Origin: Elsinoe arachidis
Lineage: Eukaryota > Ascomycota > Dothideomycetes > Myriangiales > Elsinoaceae
Length of the DNA: 64,000 nucleotides
Reading direction: 5' to 3'
NCBI GenBank assembly: GCA_013372555.1
Contig: JAAPAX010000006.1
Span: 2,864,501 to 2,928,500 of the forward strand
Shown here: positions 9,214 through 21,437 of the stretch, in pieces
Layout of the letters: each line of letters opens with the position of its first letter
Position numbering within the stretch: position 1 is the stretch's first letter
Notes under the pieces: generated by a model
What the model was told of the DNA's origin: nothing
Database searches by the model: none
Seen by the model: the letters and a program-made list of their open reading frames with translations, nothing else
Position numbers and translations under genes: made by a program

Positions 9214-11445
9214 ATGGCAGATCAGGTCGCAGACCTGACGTTTGAGCTTCTCAGTAGGACTCCCGCAAACATGCAGACGAACTGTGCTGACTCTGATCAC
9301 CAGAGCGCCAGTCCGACGCAGATCCAGAAGGTTCAGCTCTCCGTCCCTCCACCAACCTACCTACTGCAAGCTAATCCCGGTACAGAACCAGAAGCTGGCC
9401 AGAAAGAGATATTGACATCATGGTCGCTGTTCATCCTGATCATGCTGCTCATAGTAGCGCTGTTCACGAGTTATCTGTTACAAACGCGAAAGATTCAAGC
9501 GGTACACGAAACGGTCATCTCGATATTTGCAGGTAGGGAAGGAAGAATGGTCGAGCTCGAGCATATACTGAAACAGGACAGGGATGGTCGTGGGACTCAT
9601 ATTGCGGTTAACAGCAGCACAATCCGTGCTCGGCGCGGTCAGCTTCGACTATCAGTTCTTCTTCAATCTCCTCCTTCCGCCTATCATCCTCAATTCGGGA
9701 TATGAGCTGCATCAAGGGAACTTCTTTCGCAACATTGGCGCAATCTTGACATTCGCATTTGCTGGCACATTTATATCTGCCGTCGTTCTCGGCGTAATCA
9801 TCTGGCTGTGGACGCGGATACCATTGGAAGGATTGGATATTACCTTCGTCGAAGCTATGGCAGTCGGAGCCACACTATCCGCCACTGATCCAGTAACAAT
9901 CCTTGCCATATTCAACACATACAAAGTCGATCCGAAACTCTACACAGTCATCTTCGGCGAGTCGATCTTGAACGACGCAGTAGCTATTGTACTTTTCGAG
10001 ACTGCCCAACGATACATGGAGGGGGCCAGCAAGGGTCATTTGACGATTCTCAGTCTGTTCGAGTCTATCGGTATCTTCTTGCTGGTCTTCTCCGGCAGCT
10101 TGGTTATTGGACTTGCGATAGGAATTGGGACGAGTCTACTGCTCAAGTACACCAAAGTGCGGAGATTCCCCAAGATCGAGAGTTGTCTCTGTGTCTTGAT
10201 CGCCTATTCGAGCTACTTCTTTGCAAACGCCGTGCATATGTCTGGTCAGTACCGTCGTGGGGTCTTCGTTCACGTGTCTATGCTAACAATTGGCCAGGTA
10301 TTGTGTCTTTGCTATTCTGCGGCATCTGCCTGAAGCACTACGCATACCACAACATGTCACGGCGAACACAGCTAACGACCAAATTCATCTTTCAAATCAT
10401 GTCGCAACTTTCCGAGAACTTTATCTTCATCTATCTTGGTCTGTCTCTTTTCACCGAGTCAGGTCTTGAATTCAAGCCCCTCTTCATCCTGGTCGCCACA
10501 GCCGGCATCTGTGTAGCTCGATACTGTGCCGTGTTCCCGCTGTCCTACCTTGTAAATGCAGTAATTCGATATCGAGCACGAAAGTCTGGCCGACCGGATG
10601 CAGCTGAGGAGTTGCCTCGTAACCACCAAGTGATGCTGTTCTGGGCTGGCCTTCGAGGCGCCGTTGGCGTGGCTCTTGCAGCTGGGCTTCGTGGCAAGCA
10701 ACGATATGCCTTGCGGGCGACTGTACTAGTCGTCGTGGTTCTGACCGTCATCATCTTCGGTGGAACCACCAGTCGTATGCTCGAGATCCTCGAGATCCGA
10801 ACAGGAGTAGTGGAGGAAATCGACAGCGACGACGAATTCGACATAGAAATTGTACCCGGCAGTAATGGAGCTTTCAAGCGCCGCTCCGGCACAGGATTCG
10901 GCCACATGCCTCGGTCCAGCACAAATGGCGGGATCACCCTCTCCTCCGTCCGCAGCGACAGCGCCCGGCCTCGCCTCAGCAGCCGAGCAGGTCTCTATTC
11001 CTCCGGCAACATCAAGGGCTCCTCCCCGCCCGTTCGACCCGAAAGCGGTCTCGGCCGCCGCAACAGCGGCCGCAAACCCAACAGCGCCGACGTTGTACGC
11101 GATAGAGAGAACCAAGCTGAGCGCGGTCTCCTCAGCCACGACACCAGTCTAGAAGCAAGCGACGATGATCTAGACCTCGACCTTCCACCAGCAGCGAGGC
11201 GATCGGCCCCACAACTCACGCCTGACACGGACGGTGCGAGTGACGCCGGTGCAACGCAGGAGCAGCAGCCACAGACGACGTTGACGGCGCGAGGGGCGAT
11301 AAGTCAATTACTGAATGTAGGAGGGGACGATGTAGCGAATGTCTTTAGCAGATTGGACGAGGGGTTCATAAAACCGCATTTATTGCTCGATCCGGGGGGG
11401 AGTAGAGGACATGGTGGCGGAGGCGGGGGAGGGGAGAGATCGTGA
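9214..11445 (+). CDS. NHX1: Endosomal/vacuolar Na+/H+ exchanger
   Basis: Exons 9214-9532, 9582-10244 and 10298-11445 give 709 aa. Intron 1 (49 nt) and intron 2 (53 nt, with GCTAAC) restore the frame exactly. Hallmarks of eukaryotic organellar NHE proteins are present: FFNLLLPPIILNSGYEL (the amiloride-binding/pore helix), SATDPVTILAIF, GESILNDAVAIVLFE (the acidic transport pair region) and FWAGLRGAVGVALA. About 10-12 hydrophobic segments are followed by a 250-residue hydrophilic tail rich in Ser, Arg and Asp, which is usually regulatory. The role is to exchange Na+/K+ for H+ across endosome or prevacuole membranes, which sets luminal pH and affects trafficking and salt tolerance. Confidence 0.92.
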
Positions 11446-11768
11446 GGGGGTGGTAACGAAGTATGACATTGGTAGAGGGTGGTGGTGCATTGCTAGACAG
11501 ATGGGATCATCAAAAAGATGCAATGCCATGTTCAGTCCTCAAGATAGATGGTCGCAATCGCATACCGTGAATGGCAATGAAGTATCGTCTTCGCATCGTA
11601 CACACCCCTCTCCTGCAGTACATCCGCGTAATAGACTGATGTATCGGCAACGAACGCTATCCTCCCTTCCTCATCATCTCCTGTGCACTTGACTCCTGCG
11701 CTGCATCGCATCAGACCCCACCTAGCCCCCAACTCTCTTTATTGAAAGCGACATGTCCAAACCCACCT
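11446..11768. other. Intergenic, convergent 3' ends of NHX1 and Cut12 gene
   Basis: About 320 nt between two stop codons facing each other. I see no gene or repeat. Confidence 0.5.
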
Positions 11769-13802
11769 CTAGATCAAAGCACTCCTCTCCCTCTCCCTCT
11801 CCCTCCTCCTCGCCGCGATCCTCGCCGCAGCTTTCGCCCTGCGCTCATCATCCAGCGCCCTTCTCGGCGTAGCCTGCAGCCCGACCTCGTCTTTCCAGCC
11901 TTGCGTCGTACTTTGTGCCAGAATCTGTCCAGGAGTACGTCCCAGAGGAAGATGGACGTTCTCCTTTTCTGACGTGGAAGTAGAGGGGTACCGTTCCCGG
12001 CTTGGCTTTCGATGTTCACCTGGTAGAGCGGAGGAGGTGTCGTTTGCGCTGTCCCTTCTGTCTAGCGGTGGTAAAGCGAGTGGGTCTGTGTCTGTGTCTG
12101 TGGAACGGTGGGTTTGACGAGGGGAGATGCGAGCGGGGCGGGCACGGTGGGTGTTGCGCTCGGTAGCACGGTTGTTGAGGGAGGTGCGTGCTTTCGGGCA
12201 CGGAGAGGGGATGGTGTAGGGCATTGCCAGGCGGTCGTAGCGGCCCATGTCGGCGTCGAGGATGAAGGGGCTTGACTCGGTTGGTACTGGGCGGACGGGT
12301 TTGACTGCTGGTATTGGGCGGGTGGAGAAGGTTTCTCGTCGTGGAAGGGCGGAGATGTCTGCTTCGGGACTTGGGAGGGGCAGGGCTAGGCTGGCGTCGA
12401 TGTCGTTGTCGAGAGCTGGGTCTGCTCGAGGTGGAGCTGGGAGAGCTTTGTCTGTGGCAAGACGCGAGCGGCGTGCAGATGGGCGGGAAGGAGTGTGATG
12501 GGTGTTCCGCCTGCGCGTGGATGAAGGAGTATAGAGGGTACTTCGACGGCGGGATGAAGGAGGCGTTTGCTTGGGAGTCGTCGATTCGCGATTGATGTCG
12601 CGTGGCTGGAGGAGATTGACTTCTGTCTTTGGTCCTGGCAAACTTGGTCGTGGGATTGGCTTGGTCGGGGTCTGACGCGTCCGTCGTAGATGGCTCGATA
12701 TGAAGTCGTTCTCAAACTGATCCTTACGAGCTTGTTCGGGAGAGACGAGCATGGTAGAAGCCCAAATGTCTTTGTCGGTTGTCGGAGCAGGCGGTCTTCG
12801 AGATGGGGACCTTTTCGGGATCGCTGGCGCAGTAGTCTCCCCGGGTCCATCGTTGGAGCGCCTAGTCCTAAGTGGCGCCGGCTTGGGCACAGGGTCATCG
12901 TAGTCGTCGATAGATCGAGATGGGTCTGCCTTTGCACGCGCTTCGGCAAGTTGCAGACCTTTCTGCATGCGAATAACCTCATCCGTCAAAGACGAAATTT
13001 GACTTTCTAGGGAGAAGATCTTCTTTCTCTCTTCTTGCAGATCTTCAGCCAATTGGCTCGCCGCAGTATCCTTCTTACGGGCATATTGCTTAGCTGCCTG
13101 TTGCTTTGCGATCAAGCGCTTCATTTCTCGCTCTGTTCTAGCCGAGTACTGGTCGTATCGATCCTTCCAGTCAATCAATGGATTGGATAATGTCTCGGTG
13201 ACCTTTTCCTGCTCCCCAGATGATTTTGATGGACTGCCACTGCGAACAGTGGCTTGTGGTTCGCTGGCAGTCCGAGCATGTCGCAGCTTCTCCGTCAGCT
13301 TCGTCTGCGGTGGTGATTGTGCTGGGGGCGCATCTAGTGCAGTGATGTCCGCTCTTGATGGTGTCGGAAACTTGCCGGGCACAACTGGGGCCGTCTTGTT
13401 CCTGCTCATTGCCTGAGACCTCTCTCGAATCTTGTCTCCGTCCTTTTGAGCGCCCCACGAGACCGTCTTTGACCTCCTCAAATTGGCAGTCCCCGGCGTC
13501 ATGAGTATTCCATTTGGTTGTTTGGACGGAGACACTGGAGCACCCATTGGGAGTGCTTCGTCCACTGCATAATAGCTATCTGGCCGGCCTCTTACTTGTG
13601 GTACCGCATCTGGTGGCTTGGGCGTACCCCATAATCGATATTTGAATGCGCGGGCAGCAAAGACGTGAGCTGGAGTGTCTGGTTTGTCGGCGAAAGTTGT
13701 GTCTGCGACTGTGTCTTGTCAGCATCTCACTCAGAAGACATCACTTGTGCGGGTCCAACAGTCGTCTTGCTCATCAGGGCCGCCAGCCAGCCAGGACAAC
13801 AT
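11769..13802 (-). CDS. cut12: Spindle pole body-associated protein, Cut12 family
   Basis: The main exon (down from 13708) carries the Cut12 pattern DTPAHVFAARAFKYRLWGTP, then a conserved block NPLIDWKDRYDQYSARTEREM and a coiled coil (EEMKRLIAKQQAAK ... EERKKIFSLESQISSLTDEV), then a long Ser/Pro/Arg-rich, likely disordered tail. The first exon is inferred at 13760-13802 (MLSWLAGG...). An intron at 13709-13759 (51 nt, unusual GTTGGA donor) or at 13709-13744 (36 nt, GTGATG donor) both keep frame; the longer is more plausible by size. With it the protein has 660 aa. Starting at the internal ATG at 13565 would cut off the conserved N-terminal motif. Cut12 acts at the spindle pole body and affects Plo1 and Cdc25 control at mitotic entry in fission yeast. 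Confidence 0.82.
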
Positions 13803-14375
13803 TTTGAGGTCTCTCGGCGATCGAGGTCGCCGAGATGTTTATGTCGTCTTGCAGGATGTCGTCGTGCGTGAGTGGGGTGTGAGATGGTGAATTGAGCAAG
13901 GTCTGGCGGGCTTCTTATGCGTGTTAAGCGATTCTGAAGGAATGATCTGAAACTGTTCGGCGAAAGTGTAGAAATCATTGACGTCGTGCAATCCATCTCA
14001 AACGTCGTGGCGCGTCTAAGGGCTTTCCCCGTCTCCGGCCACAATAGATTACCCTTTCGGGACTAGTCTCTGGACCACCCTGTCGGATGCACAAAAGTGG
14101 GTCCGAGCAGCGAACGACAATCGGCAACAAAATGTGGAGAATAGAAGGAAGGATGATTCAGCAGGACAAGTTCACATCTCTCACATCAATCGCAACTTGA
14201 TCTACTGAATACGACTCATCGCCGACTCATCGAATACCACCATTCCATCACTGTACTACCACGGACAACCGCGCGCTCGCTGTCATCCTGTCGCGCTCGT
14301 CGAATTAACATGTCGCAAACCACGGGATAGATAAACCCAAAGCTCTGGTACACACTTAGAGGTCCCAACGCAATC
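13803..14375. other. Divergent promoter region between Cut12 and Bur1 genes
   Basis: The two genes are head to head over about 570 nt, so regulatory DNA may be shared. I see no gene; short open frames lack domains. Confidence 0.5.
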
Positions 14376-16213
14376 ATGGCTGCTGCTGCGGTCGTCATAC
14401 CGCCTCCAGACCCGACGGAGCGTCGCTACAGAGGATGCGCAAAGATTGGAGAATATGAGATCACTGGAAAGCTCGGTGAAGGCACATTTGGCGTTGTATC
14501 CAAAGGCGTCTCAAAGAAGTCTGGAGCTGTCGTCGCATTGAAGAAGATCTTGATGCACAATGAGAAGGATGGATTCCCGATTACAGCGCTTCGAGAGATC
14601 AAGCTTCTGAAGATGCTGAGCCACCCCAACGTCGTGCGACTGGACGAAATGGCAGTGGAGCGCAAGAAGGGGGACTTGAAGAAGAGGGCAACCATGTACA
14701 TGGTTACACCGTACATGGACCACGACCTCTCAGGGATGACGACAAATCCGGACATTCAATTCACAGTACCTCAGATCAAATGCTATATGCTGCAATTACT
14801 GGAAGGACTGCGGTATCTTCACGATGTTAGTATTGACCACCACAGTCTTATGTATCGACTAATCAAAGACAGTCTCACATCCTCCATCGCGACATGAAAG
14901 CAGCAAATATTCTCATATCAAATCGAGGTCAACTTCAAATTGCCGATTTCGGTCTCGCTCGACATTACGAAGGACCATGCCCTCGCCCTGGACATGGCAA
15001 TGGTGACGCCGTGAGAGACTACACTACCTTGGTGGTCACTCGATGGTACAGACCTCCAGAACTACTTCTCCAATTACGTCGCTATACGCCTGCCATCGAT
15101 ATGTGGGGCGCTGGATGTGTCTTTGCCGAGCTATTTGAGCGACGGCCCATCTTAGAAGGCAAAACCGACCTCAACCAGGCAGAAATCATCTTCGAACTTG
15201 TCGGATCACCCAACGACGAGAACATGCCGGGCTGGACTGCGCTTCCCGGCTGCGAAGGTGTCCGACAATGGGCACCAAAGCGCGGCAACATTGCATCACG
15301 GTTCCGTAATCGCCTTGGTGACGACGGTCTCGATCTTCTCCAGAATCTCCTCATGCTCGACTGGCGCAAACGCATCAATGCTTACGACGCTCTCAAACAT
15401 CGTTACTTTACCTCTCATCCACTTCCCGCCCGACCAGAAGATCTCCCACAATTTGAAGACTCCCACGAGCTTGACAGACGGAAACATCACGAGAAGCGAG
15501 CCGCTCTTCCTCCTGCTCCAGCAGGTGGCACAGTTGGCATGGGTCCCGATGAAGCATGGGGACCACCCGGTGCAAATGGCGACTATGGACCATACTATGG
15601 AGACCGCCGTGCTCCTCCTCGGGATGGGCGGAACGATAGAGGTCCGCCACCACCACGCCGCTACGACGATCGAAGAGACGAGCGCCGCGCTCCAGCATGG
15701 GCCCGACCTGATCGCGAGCGACCACCACCTCCTTACGCAAACGGACGCAACGGTAGTGCCGAGCCAGACCGACGTCCACCACCCGCAGCTGCCAGAGGAG
15801 GCGGCAACATCGACACCTATGTCCCTGCATACCGCGACAGAGACGGCCCGCCCCCACGAAGAGACGACTACCGCGACCGCGACGGGCCTCCACCCAGACG
15901 AGACGACCGCGACATCCGCCGCACCCGAAGCCGAAGTCCCGTAAGCGACCGCGGCCGCGTCCCACCACCCCGCGACCGCGATCTACCACCACGACGCGAC
16001 GACCGAGACCTCCCCCCACGTAGAGATGATCCCTTACCCCGACGCGACGACAGACGGGACGATCGACGGGACGACAGAAGGGACCTGAGAGACGGGCGCG
16101 ACGTCCGAGACAGTAGAGATGATCGGAGGGATGATCGCAGAGATGATAGGGATGAGCGTCAACGTACGCGAGAGAGGCTGCAGGATCGCGAGAGGGAGAT
16201 GTATAGACGGTAG
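14376..16213 (+). CDS. BUR1: Cyclin-dependent kinase of transcription elongation, Bur1/CDK9 type
   Basis: Exons 14376-14825 and 14873-16213 (47-nt intron with GACTAATC) give 596 aa. Kinase features in order: glycine loop KLGEGTFGVV, lysine in VVALKKI, PITALREIKLLK (PITALRE-type helix, as in CDK9), catalytic loop HRDMKAAN, which is formed only after splicing, DFGLAR, and a T-loop TTLVVTRWYRPPELLL. After the kinase domain (about residue 350) comes a Pro-rich linker and a striking Arg/Asp repeat tail (RRDDRD units). Bur1 with its cyclin Bur2 phosphorylates the RNA polymerase II CTD linker and Spt5 during elongation. The cyclin partner is not in this window. Confidence 0.93.
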
Positions 16214-16909
16214 GACGTCTTTCAGGCTCATCTCCGCGCTGCTGGGATCGGTGATGGGAGTGGGAGTGGGGAGGGGAGGAGTAGACGGCAATGAGCTTTG
16301 GGTGTGAGGCACCGGTGAAGTCGGGGAGGAATTGGGGAGGTGCAGAGGGGGAATGATACCACTATTTTTCATTTTGGGGGCTCTCGGGAACAAGATTGCC
16401 AGGGGAGGGGTGCGGGAGACGTAGGATACTTGGGAAGTACGTTGGGGCTTTGTTAATGAGAAGTGGGACAGGGATTCGGTAGGCAGTATATACCCTCCAG
16501 AGCGCGAGCGAAATGTCACGGCCGATTTACGCAACCATGAATCCAATCAGTCGTGCCAACGCGACTCTATCCCAAGCATGTTTCCCGCAATGAGACGTCG
16601 ATGAACCACGTGATAGTGAACAGGGGCTCAAACGGACATGCGATTGGCGACGACACGGACTGCTATGACGATGCAGCATCGAGAGGTACAGGCCAGATCT
16701 GTCGAAGAGCAAGACGGTGGGAGATCAAAAGCAGGCCTGTGGAGACTTGAGACTTGTGTGGGTTCTATGAACATTCATTGACTTAACGATCGTGAGTCCC
16801 GCAAAGGGAGTATATACAGTCTTATAACATCTACATCCACCCTGAAGAAGAGAAATTTTGATCTTGTAATCTGGCTGCTATCTATTTGGAGCCGATAGTA
16901 GCTCTAGAA
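16214..16909. other. Intergenic, convergent 3' ends
   Basis: It lies between Bur1 (plus) and the Thr-rich protein gene (minus). Minus-strand frames at 16034-16546 overlap the Bur1 end and are shadows. No gene is supported. Confidence 0.5.
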
Positions 16910-17821
16910 TTATGCGGACGTGGTAGCCGGTGCGTCGCTGGTGGTTGTGGTGGGGTCAGCGGTTGTCGAGGTGGTGGTTGGGGCGTCGGTGGTGGAGGAA
17001 GAGGAGTCGGAGGTAGTGGTTGTTGGCTCGGCAGTGGTAGTAGTCGTGGTTGGGTCAGTGGTCGTGGTAGTTGTGGTGGTTGGCTCGGCAGTGGTTGTGG
17101 TGGTAGTGGGTTCAGCAGTCGTGGTGGTAGTGGTGGTCGGGGCTGCGGAAGTGGTAGTGGTGGTCGTCGTGGTTGGGACTGCGACGGTGGTGGTCGTGGA
17201 GGACGAAGCGGCGGCAGATGTGGTGGTGGACGAGCTAGCGGCAGCAGCAGAGGTCGTGGTTTGAGCGGCGGTCGTAGTGACAGCAGTAGTGCTGGGGGCA
17301 ACAGCAGATGTGTGACTGGTCAGAGCAGCAGTCGTGGTGATGACAGCCGCGCTCTTGGTAGTAGTGGTGACAGCAGCAGTAACAGTGATGGTCCTGGTAC
17401 GGGTGACTGGAGTCTCGATGCAGCTGCACATGGTGCTGGCGAAGTTGCGACCGTTCATGAGAACGCTGTTCCAGCTGCGCAGGAAAGCGTCCTGCTTTCC
17501 ACGACCTGCATCTGCCTCGGCTTCTGCCTCACGCTCGACGAGGGATGCGAGACCGCCTTGAGGAGGAACGACGTATCGTTGACGACCACGGCTTGGCTTC
17601 GACCTGGGAGTGACTGTCACAGTAGTAGTGGCCGTCTGAGTCGGGAGAGGGTAGCGCCACGAGCAGTAGACCATGGCCGGGACATAGGCGGAGAGCGGTA
17701 GCAAGTCCTTGTAGGGACTCTTTTGGCAAGTCGTCTTGCTTGATCCTCGCTGAGGTTGAGGTGCCGCAAGCACTAAAGCTGGGGCGACGAGGATAGCGGC
17801 AGTGGTAGTGGAGAAATGCAT
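16910..17821 (-). CDS. Secreted Thr-rich mucin-like protein
   Basis: 303 aa with a signal peptide (MHFSTTTAAILVAPALVLA, cleavage probably before APQ). A short globular part with four or more cysteines follows (about residues 30-135, including CQKSPYKD and STMCSCIE). From residue 140 to the end it is Thr/Ser/Ala-rich with TTTT-AEP and TTTT-DP repeats, a classic O-glycosylated stalk. No hydrophobic C-terminal GPI signal is visible in this frame, so it may be a free secreted or wall protein, or a 3' exon may be missing. The repeats leave long stop-free frames on the opposite strand, which I take as by-products of composition. Confidence 0.72.
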   Translation of the reverse strand: MHFSTTTAAILVAPALVLAAPQPQRGSSKTTCQKSPYKDLLPLSAYVPAMVYCSWRYPLPTQTATTTVTVTPRSKPSRGRQRYVVPPQGGLASLVEREAEAEADAGRGKQDAFLRSWNSVLMNGRNFASTMCSCIETPVTRTRTITVTAAVTTTTKSAAVITTTAALTSHTSAVAPSTTAVTTTAAQTTTSAAAASSSTTTSAAASSSTTTTVAVPTTTTTTTTSAAPTTTTTTTAEPTTTTTTAEPTTTTTTTTDPTTTTTTAEPTTTTSDSSSSTTDAPTTTSTTADPTTTTSDAPATTSA

Positions 17822-19143
17822 CTTGAAGAAATAGACGCGAGATGACCTCTGGTGGGTTGAAGATCTGCTTGTGACTGTCTGTGGAGATTCTTCGAGAGGA
17901 TGAGTGGAACAATTCGTGCTCTGCCTTGAGGTTTATATCTGATGATTCCGCATACATGGTGGAGCTGGCCCCATGGCGGCCACGCGGCCGGAGTGCGAGT
18001 TGAGCGCTGAGCGTTATACCATTGATTCACCGGCATGGATGAAACGATATGAAAGCTCTAAGTGACTTTAGCAAGCTGAGCCGGTTGCCAGAAGAGCACA
18101 GCCGTTGGGGAGAGTGTGGTGGCCGTTTTGGTATGCAAAGGGCCATTTGGGGCAGACCCGACTTTGTTTCTGCTCAAGCTGGCTTTTGGAGTCGAGAGGT
18201 GATCTACATTTGCCCTATCGGCACCTGCGAAACTTTGAGAGCCTCGTGCACCGTTAGAATTTGTGGCTCGACCATTGCTTCAGCCATGCGGTTCGTTATA
18301 ACGGCCATGCGAACGTCCCAGCAAACGCTCCAAGCTTCGACCCCAAAAGTAAGGCGAGGGACTTTTGGTCGGTCGTTTGGCCGTTTGTGTTTGACAAAGC
18401 ACTTGCGTGGTTGACACCAACATTGGCTTGGTTGGATTAAGAGGCTTGAGAAATCGGGGGAGAGAAGGTGTTATATTGACACTCGACGTCGTGCAGGTTG
18501 TGGATTGGGGGTGTAGATTTCCAGAAAGGCAGGTCAGACTAGTCTTACATCGAGAGTGTCTCTCCGTCCATGTCGGACTAGTCCGGGCTATGCAAAGTGT
18601 GCCTGTCGATGGAACGGTCGAGCCGCAGTGCCCGTGAACATTGTATGCTAGAAACTTTGAGTTTGCTCCACCTCAGCCGTTGACTGTTGAGTTGATGCGT
18701 GGTGGCATGTGTTTCCTGGTGGACGATTTGCCCTCGGGTAAAATAACCAGATCGCGGGTTTCTTCACCCGTCAAGCTACAGGGTGGCGAGCGGTGAGCTA
18801 GGATCGTGCTATTGCGGATTGATCAAATGCCTTCCTCGTGCAGGATCTAAAAAGTCTTCGTCGGTTTCTAGGCTGTGGAACAACGTGGCATCCAGCTAGG
18901 GTGCCGCAAGCTTGTCAAGAAGGCAACTAGCATGAGGCCCCTCGCCGGTGTGGGAAGGTCAAAGCGATGAGGCCTGGAGGTAGTTGCGCCTTCGATGCGG
19001 CAAACGAGTGATGGGGCTTGCTGGCTTGAAATCCGTGGTCGAATGGCTGCGCTCCTTGAAGAACACTTCTCGACCATACTAATTCGTCTCATGCTCTCTA
19101 TCCAGCTTCCAGTCAAGCCGCTGCAAGAGCTCTGCATTGTCGG
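17822..19143. other. Intergenic region, 1.3 kb, no gene seen
   Basis: It holds the 5' flank of the Thr-rich gene (minus strand) and the 3' flank of the P450 gene (minus strand). Small open frames at 18049-18414 and 18407-18637 have no recognisable domain. No repeat or transposon remnant was recognised. Confidence 0.45.
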
Positions 19144-20913
19144 CTACACCGCCGGAATCTTCCGCCGCTTGATGCGGACTCTCAAATCGCCCTTGATACC
19201 GTTCGTACCAGTGGTCTTGGCTGGGTCTGGTATCCGCCATCCACCCTTGGCAGGCAACATGTCGTAGAAGGTAAAGATGGTTGCTGTGAAGATGAGGATC
19301 TCCTTGACGGCAAATGCACGACCTTTACACATGCTGTGACCTCCGCCTGTGATGCAACGTTAGATCATGGTCCGACCCGCAGTTCTCCTTGACTTACCGT
19401 ATGGTCTGACTGTTCCGATCTCTGCTTTCGGTACAGCCGGTTCGCCTTCCTTGCCTGGCTCGTACTTGATGTGCCTGCCGACACGCCAGACGTCTGGCTC
19501 ATCGTAGTATTCCCCATTCTGATGGTGAAGCTCATGTGCGACGTGGCAGAAAGTGCCCTTTTTGATAAGGTACTTTTGTGCGTCTTTCTCCCTTGTAGTG
19601 AGTGTCACGTCTTCTCTCATAATCTTGAAGCTCCAGACGCCGGTATCGAGTCTCAGACTCTCGACATAGGCCGCTTTGAGTAACGGGCAATGATTCAGCA
19701 GCCCCTCGTGGTCGACATCTTCCAAGTGCGGTAGTTCTTGTACGGCGAATTCTTGCTTGGGGATATTGACCTTGATGTAAGGGCGGACTTCTTCTCGGAT
19801 TTGCTCGAGAAGTGTTGAGTCTGCATAGACCCGAGTGATGACCCAGAAGATAAGTGGGTTTGCATTCGCATTCATGGCCCATGCGAGCGCCAATTCGCAT
19901 GCTGAGCGAGCCTCATTGCTCAAATTGTGCTTACGATAAGCAGCGACTCGAGTCTTGAGCAGTTCGCTGATGTTGTCCAAGTCTGACCACTCTGAGCCAG
20001 CATACTCGCCTGAAGCCCACTTGTCGAGTGCATCTTCGTAAGGTCGAATGGCTCTCATCATGCGTTCCCTTGCGAGGACCCCCTTGGTCAGGGTTGGGAT
20101 GGGAATCCACCGTGGTAGACCAGTCGCCAGATACATGAAAGCTGCATCCATTGTCCATAAATCCGAGTAGAAGCTGGGATTATTCTGAACAAAGTCTGAG
20201 CCCAGCAGAGCAGGATTAGCAGTCACAGCGACAAAGTCTCGTAGAAGGAGCATCAAGCTGACCTCTTCGCCCTGATCGCCATCTGCAAGAATGGTTGGCT
20301 CGACATCGGCGACCCGCTCCCAGTACATCTGATCAACGATGCTCTCGTTGAAAGTGACCAAGTTGTTAATGTTCTTCTTCAGTTCCTGGACTGTACCGTC
20401 GACCAACTTGGAGAGACCAGGGTTGGACAGCAATTCTCTATAGCAGACAAGGATGTCTGGCAAAGCTCTGTCGTAGGCATCCATTTCCTTTTTGGGCCAG
20501 GCGAAGATGGCAGACATGAGGTACCTAGATACCGAGTTGCCGTCTGCAACCTCGTTCTTCTGGTTCATGAGCATCTGGCCGAGAGCAGGTTTGAAGATGA
20601 TGTTGTGGGTGGTGCCGCCCATGTTGATGGCAAAGGCACCACCACGATATGTCTTTCTCGCCCATGGGAAGAAAGACTTTGAGAATATCAAGAATGACGG
20701 TATGTGGCCGATCAGCGGTATCCAGTACGGAGCTAGCGGGACTGTGTCGCCATTCGGTGTCCTTTTCGAACCGCCCAACAGACCACTCAATATCCTGGTA
20801 GTGACAAGAACAAGGACGACGCCAGCTACAATGATAGTCAAGCGATCGTTCAGTACATTATCCAGCTTTACTTGTTGACCTCGGCTGCCGAGGAGAGTAT
20901 TAAGTGCCTCCAT
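19144..20913 (-). CDS. Cytochrome P450 (CYP7/CYP8-like)
   Basis: Exon 1 runs 20913 to 19398, the intron is 19347-19397 (51 nt, GTAAGT...CAG), and exon 2 is 19346 to 19144; the product has 572 aa. An N-terminal membrane anchor (LTIIVAGVVLVLVTTRILSGLL) is followed by a Pro-rich hinge (PLAPYWIPLIGHIP), the ExxR motif in YVESLRLD, and a heme-binding loop RPYGGGHSMCKGR. The heme loop is assembled only by splicing, and its Cys is the axial ligand. The overall style resembles fungal P450s related to CYP7/CYP8 (sterol 7-alpha-hydroxylase or prostacyclin synthase-like). The substrate is unknown, and no biosynthetic cluster surrounds it. An in-frame ATG at 20979 would add 22 residues before the anchor. 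Confidence 0.85.
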
Positions 20914-21437
20914 ACTGTGAATTGAAGAGACCCTCTCAGGTACCAGCGACGCTGTAGACAAGACGGTGAGATGCTGCAAAGATTGTTGATGAAGTTGACG
21001 GAAGAGACAGAATCACGATGGAAGTTAGATTGCCGTCAGCAATCCAACATGTCGAAGGATGCTAGGGTCACAATGTGGTGGCTGCGGAGGATACGGCGGT
21101 AGGGCTCGGGAGTGCTGACAGGCGTTTTTGCAGCGGTCGCGATAAGCGAGCCTGATATGTGTCGGAAATGTCTATAATGCGACACCGCGAATATCACAGC
21201 CCCGGAGAGGTTTTATCATGCAGACTTGACTTCATGTAAGGTGACTATGATACGGTACAGTGGTTTGTAATCGTATATCGCGTGCAGCACCGCCATCAGC
21301 CACCACCATGTGCGTTCTTGGCAAGAAAACCATAAAATGTAGCATCTTCCTTTAGTATTCACTTTGAGATACATAAGATACGCGAAATATCCAATTTCTC
21401 GTTAGAAAGTCTCAATCTCCTTAAACCTGCAGCAAAA
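20914..21437. other. Divergent promoter region (P450 / HAM1)
   Basis: About 520 nt between head-to-head genes. I see no gene and no clear repeat. Confidence 0.5.

Noticed and set aside
16886..17701. 271-codon Gly/Ser/Arg-rich plus-strand frame
   Set aside because: It is the antisense of the Thr-rich secreted protein, which has a signal peptide and sensible composition.
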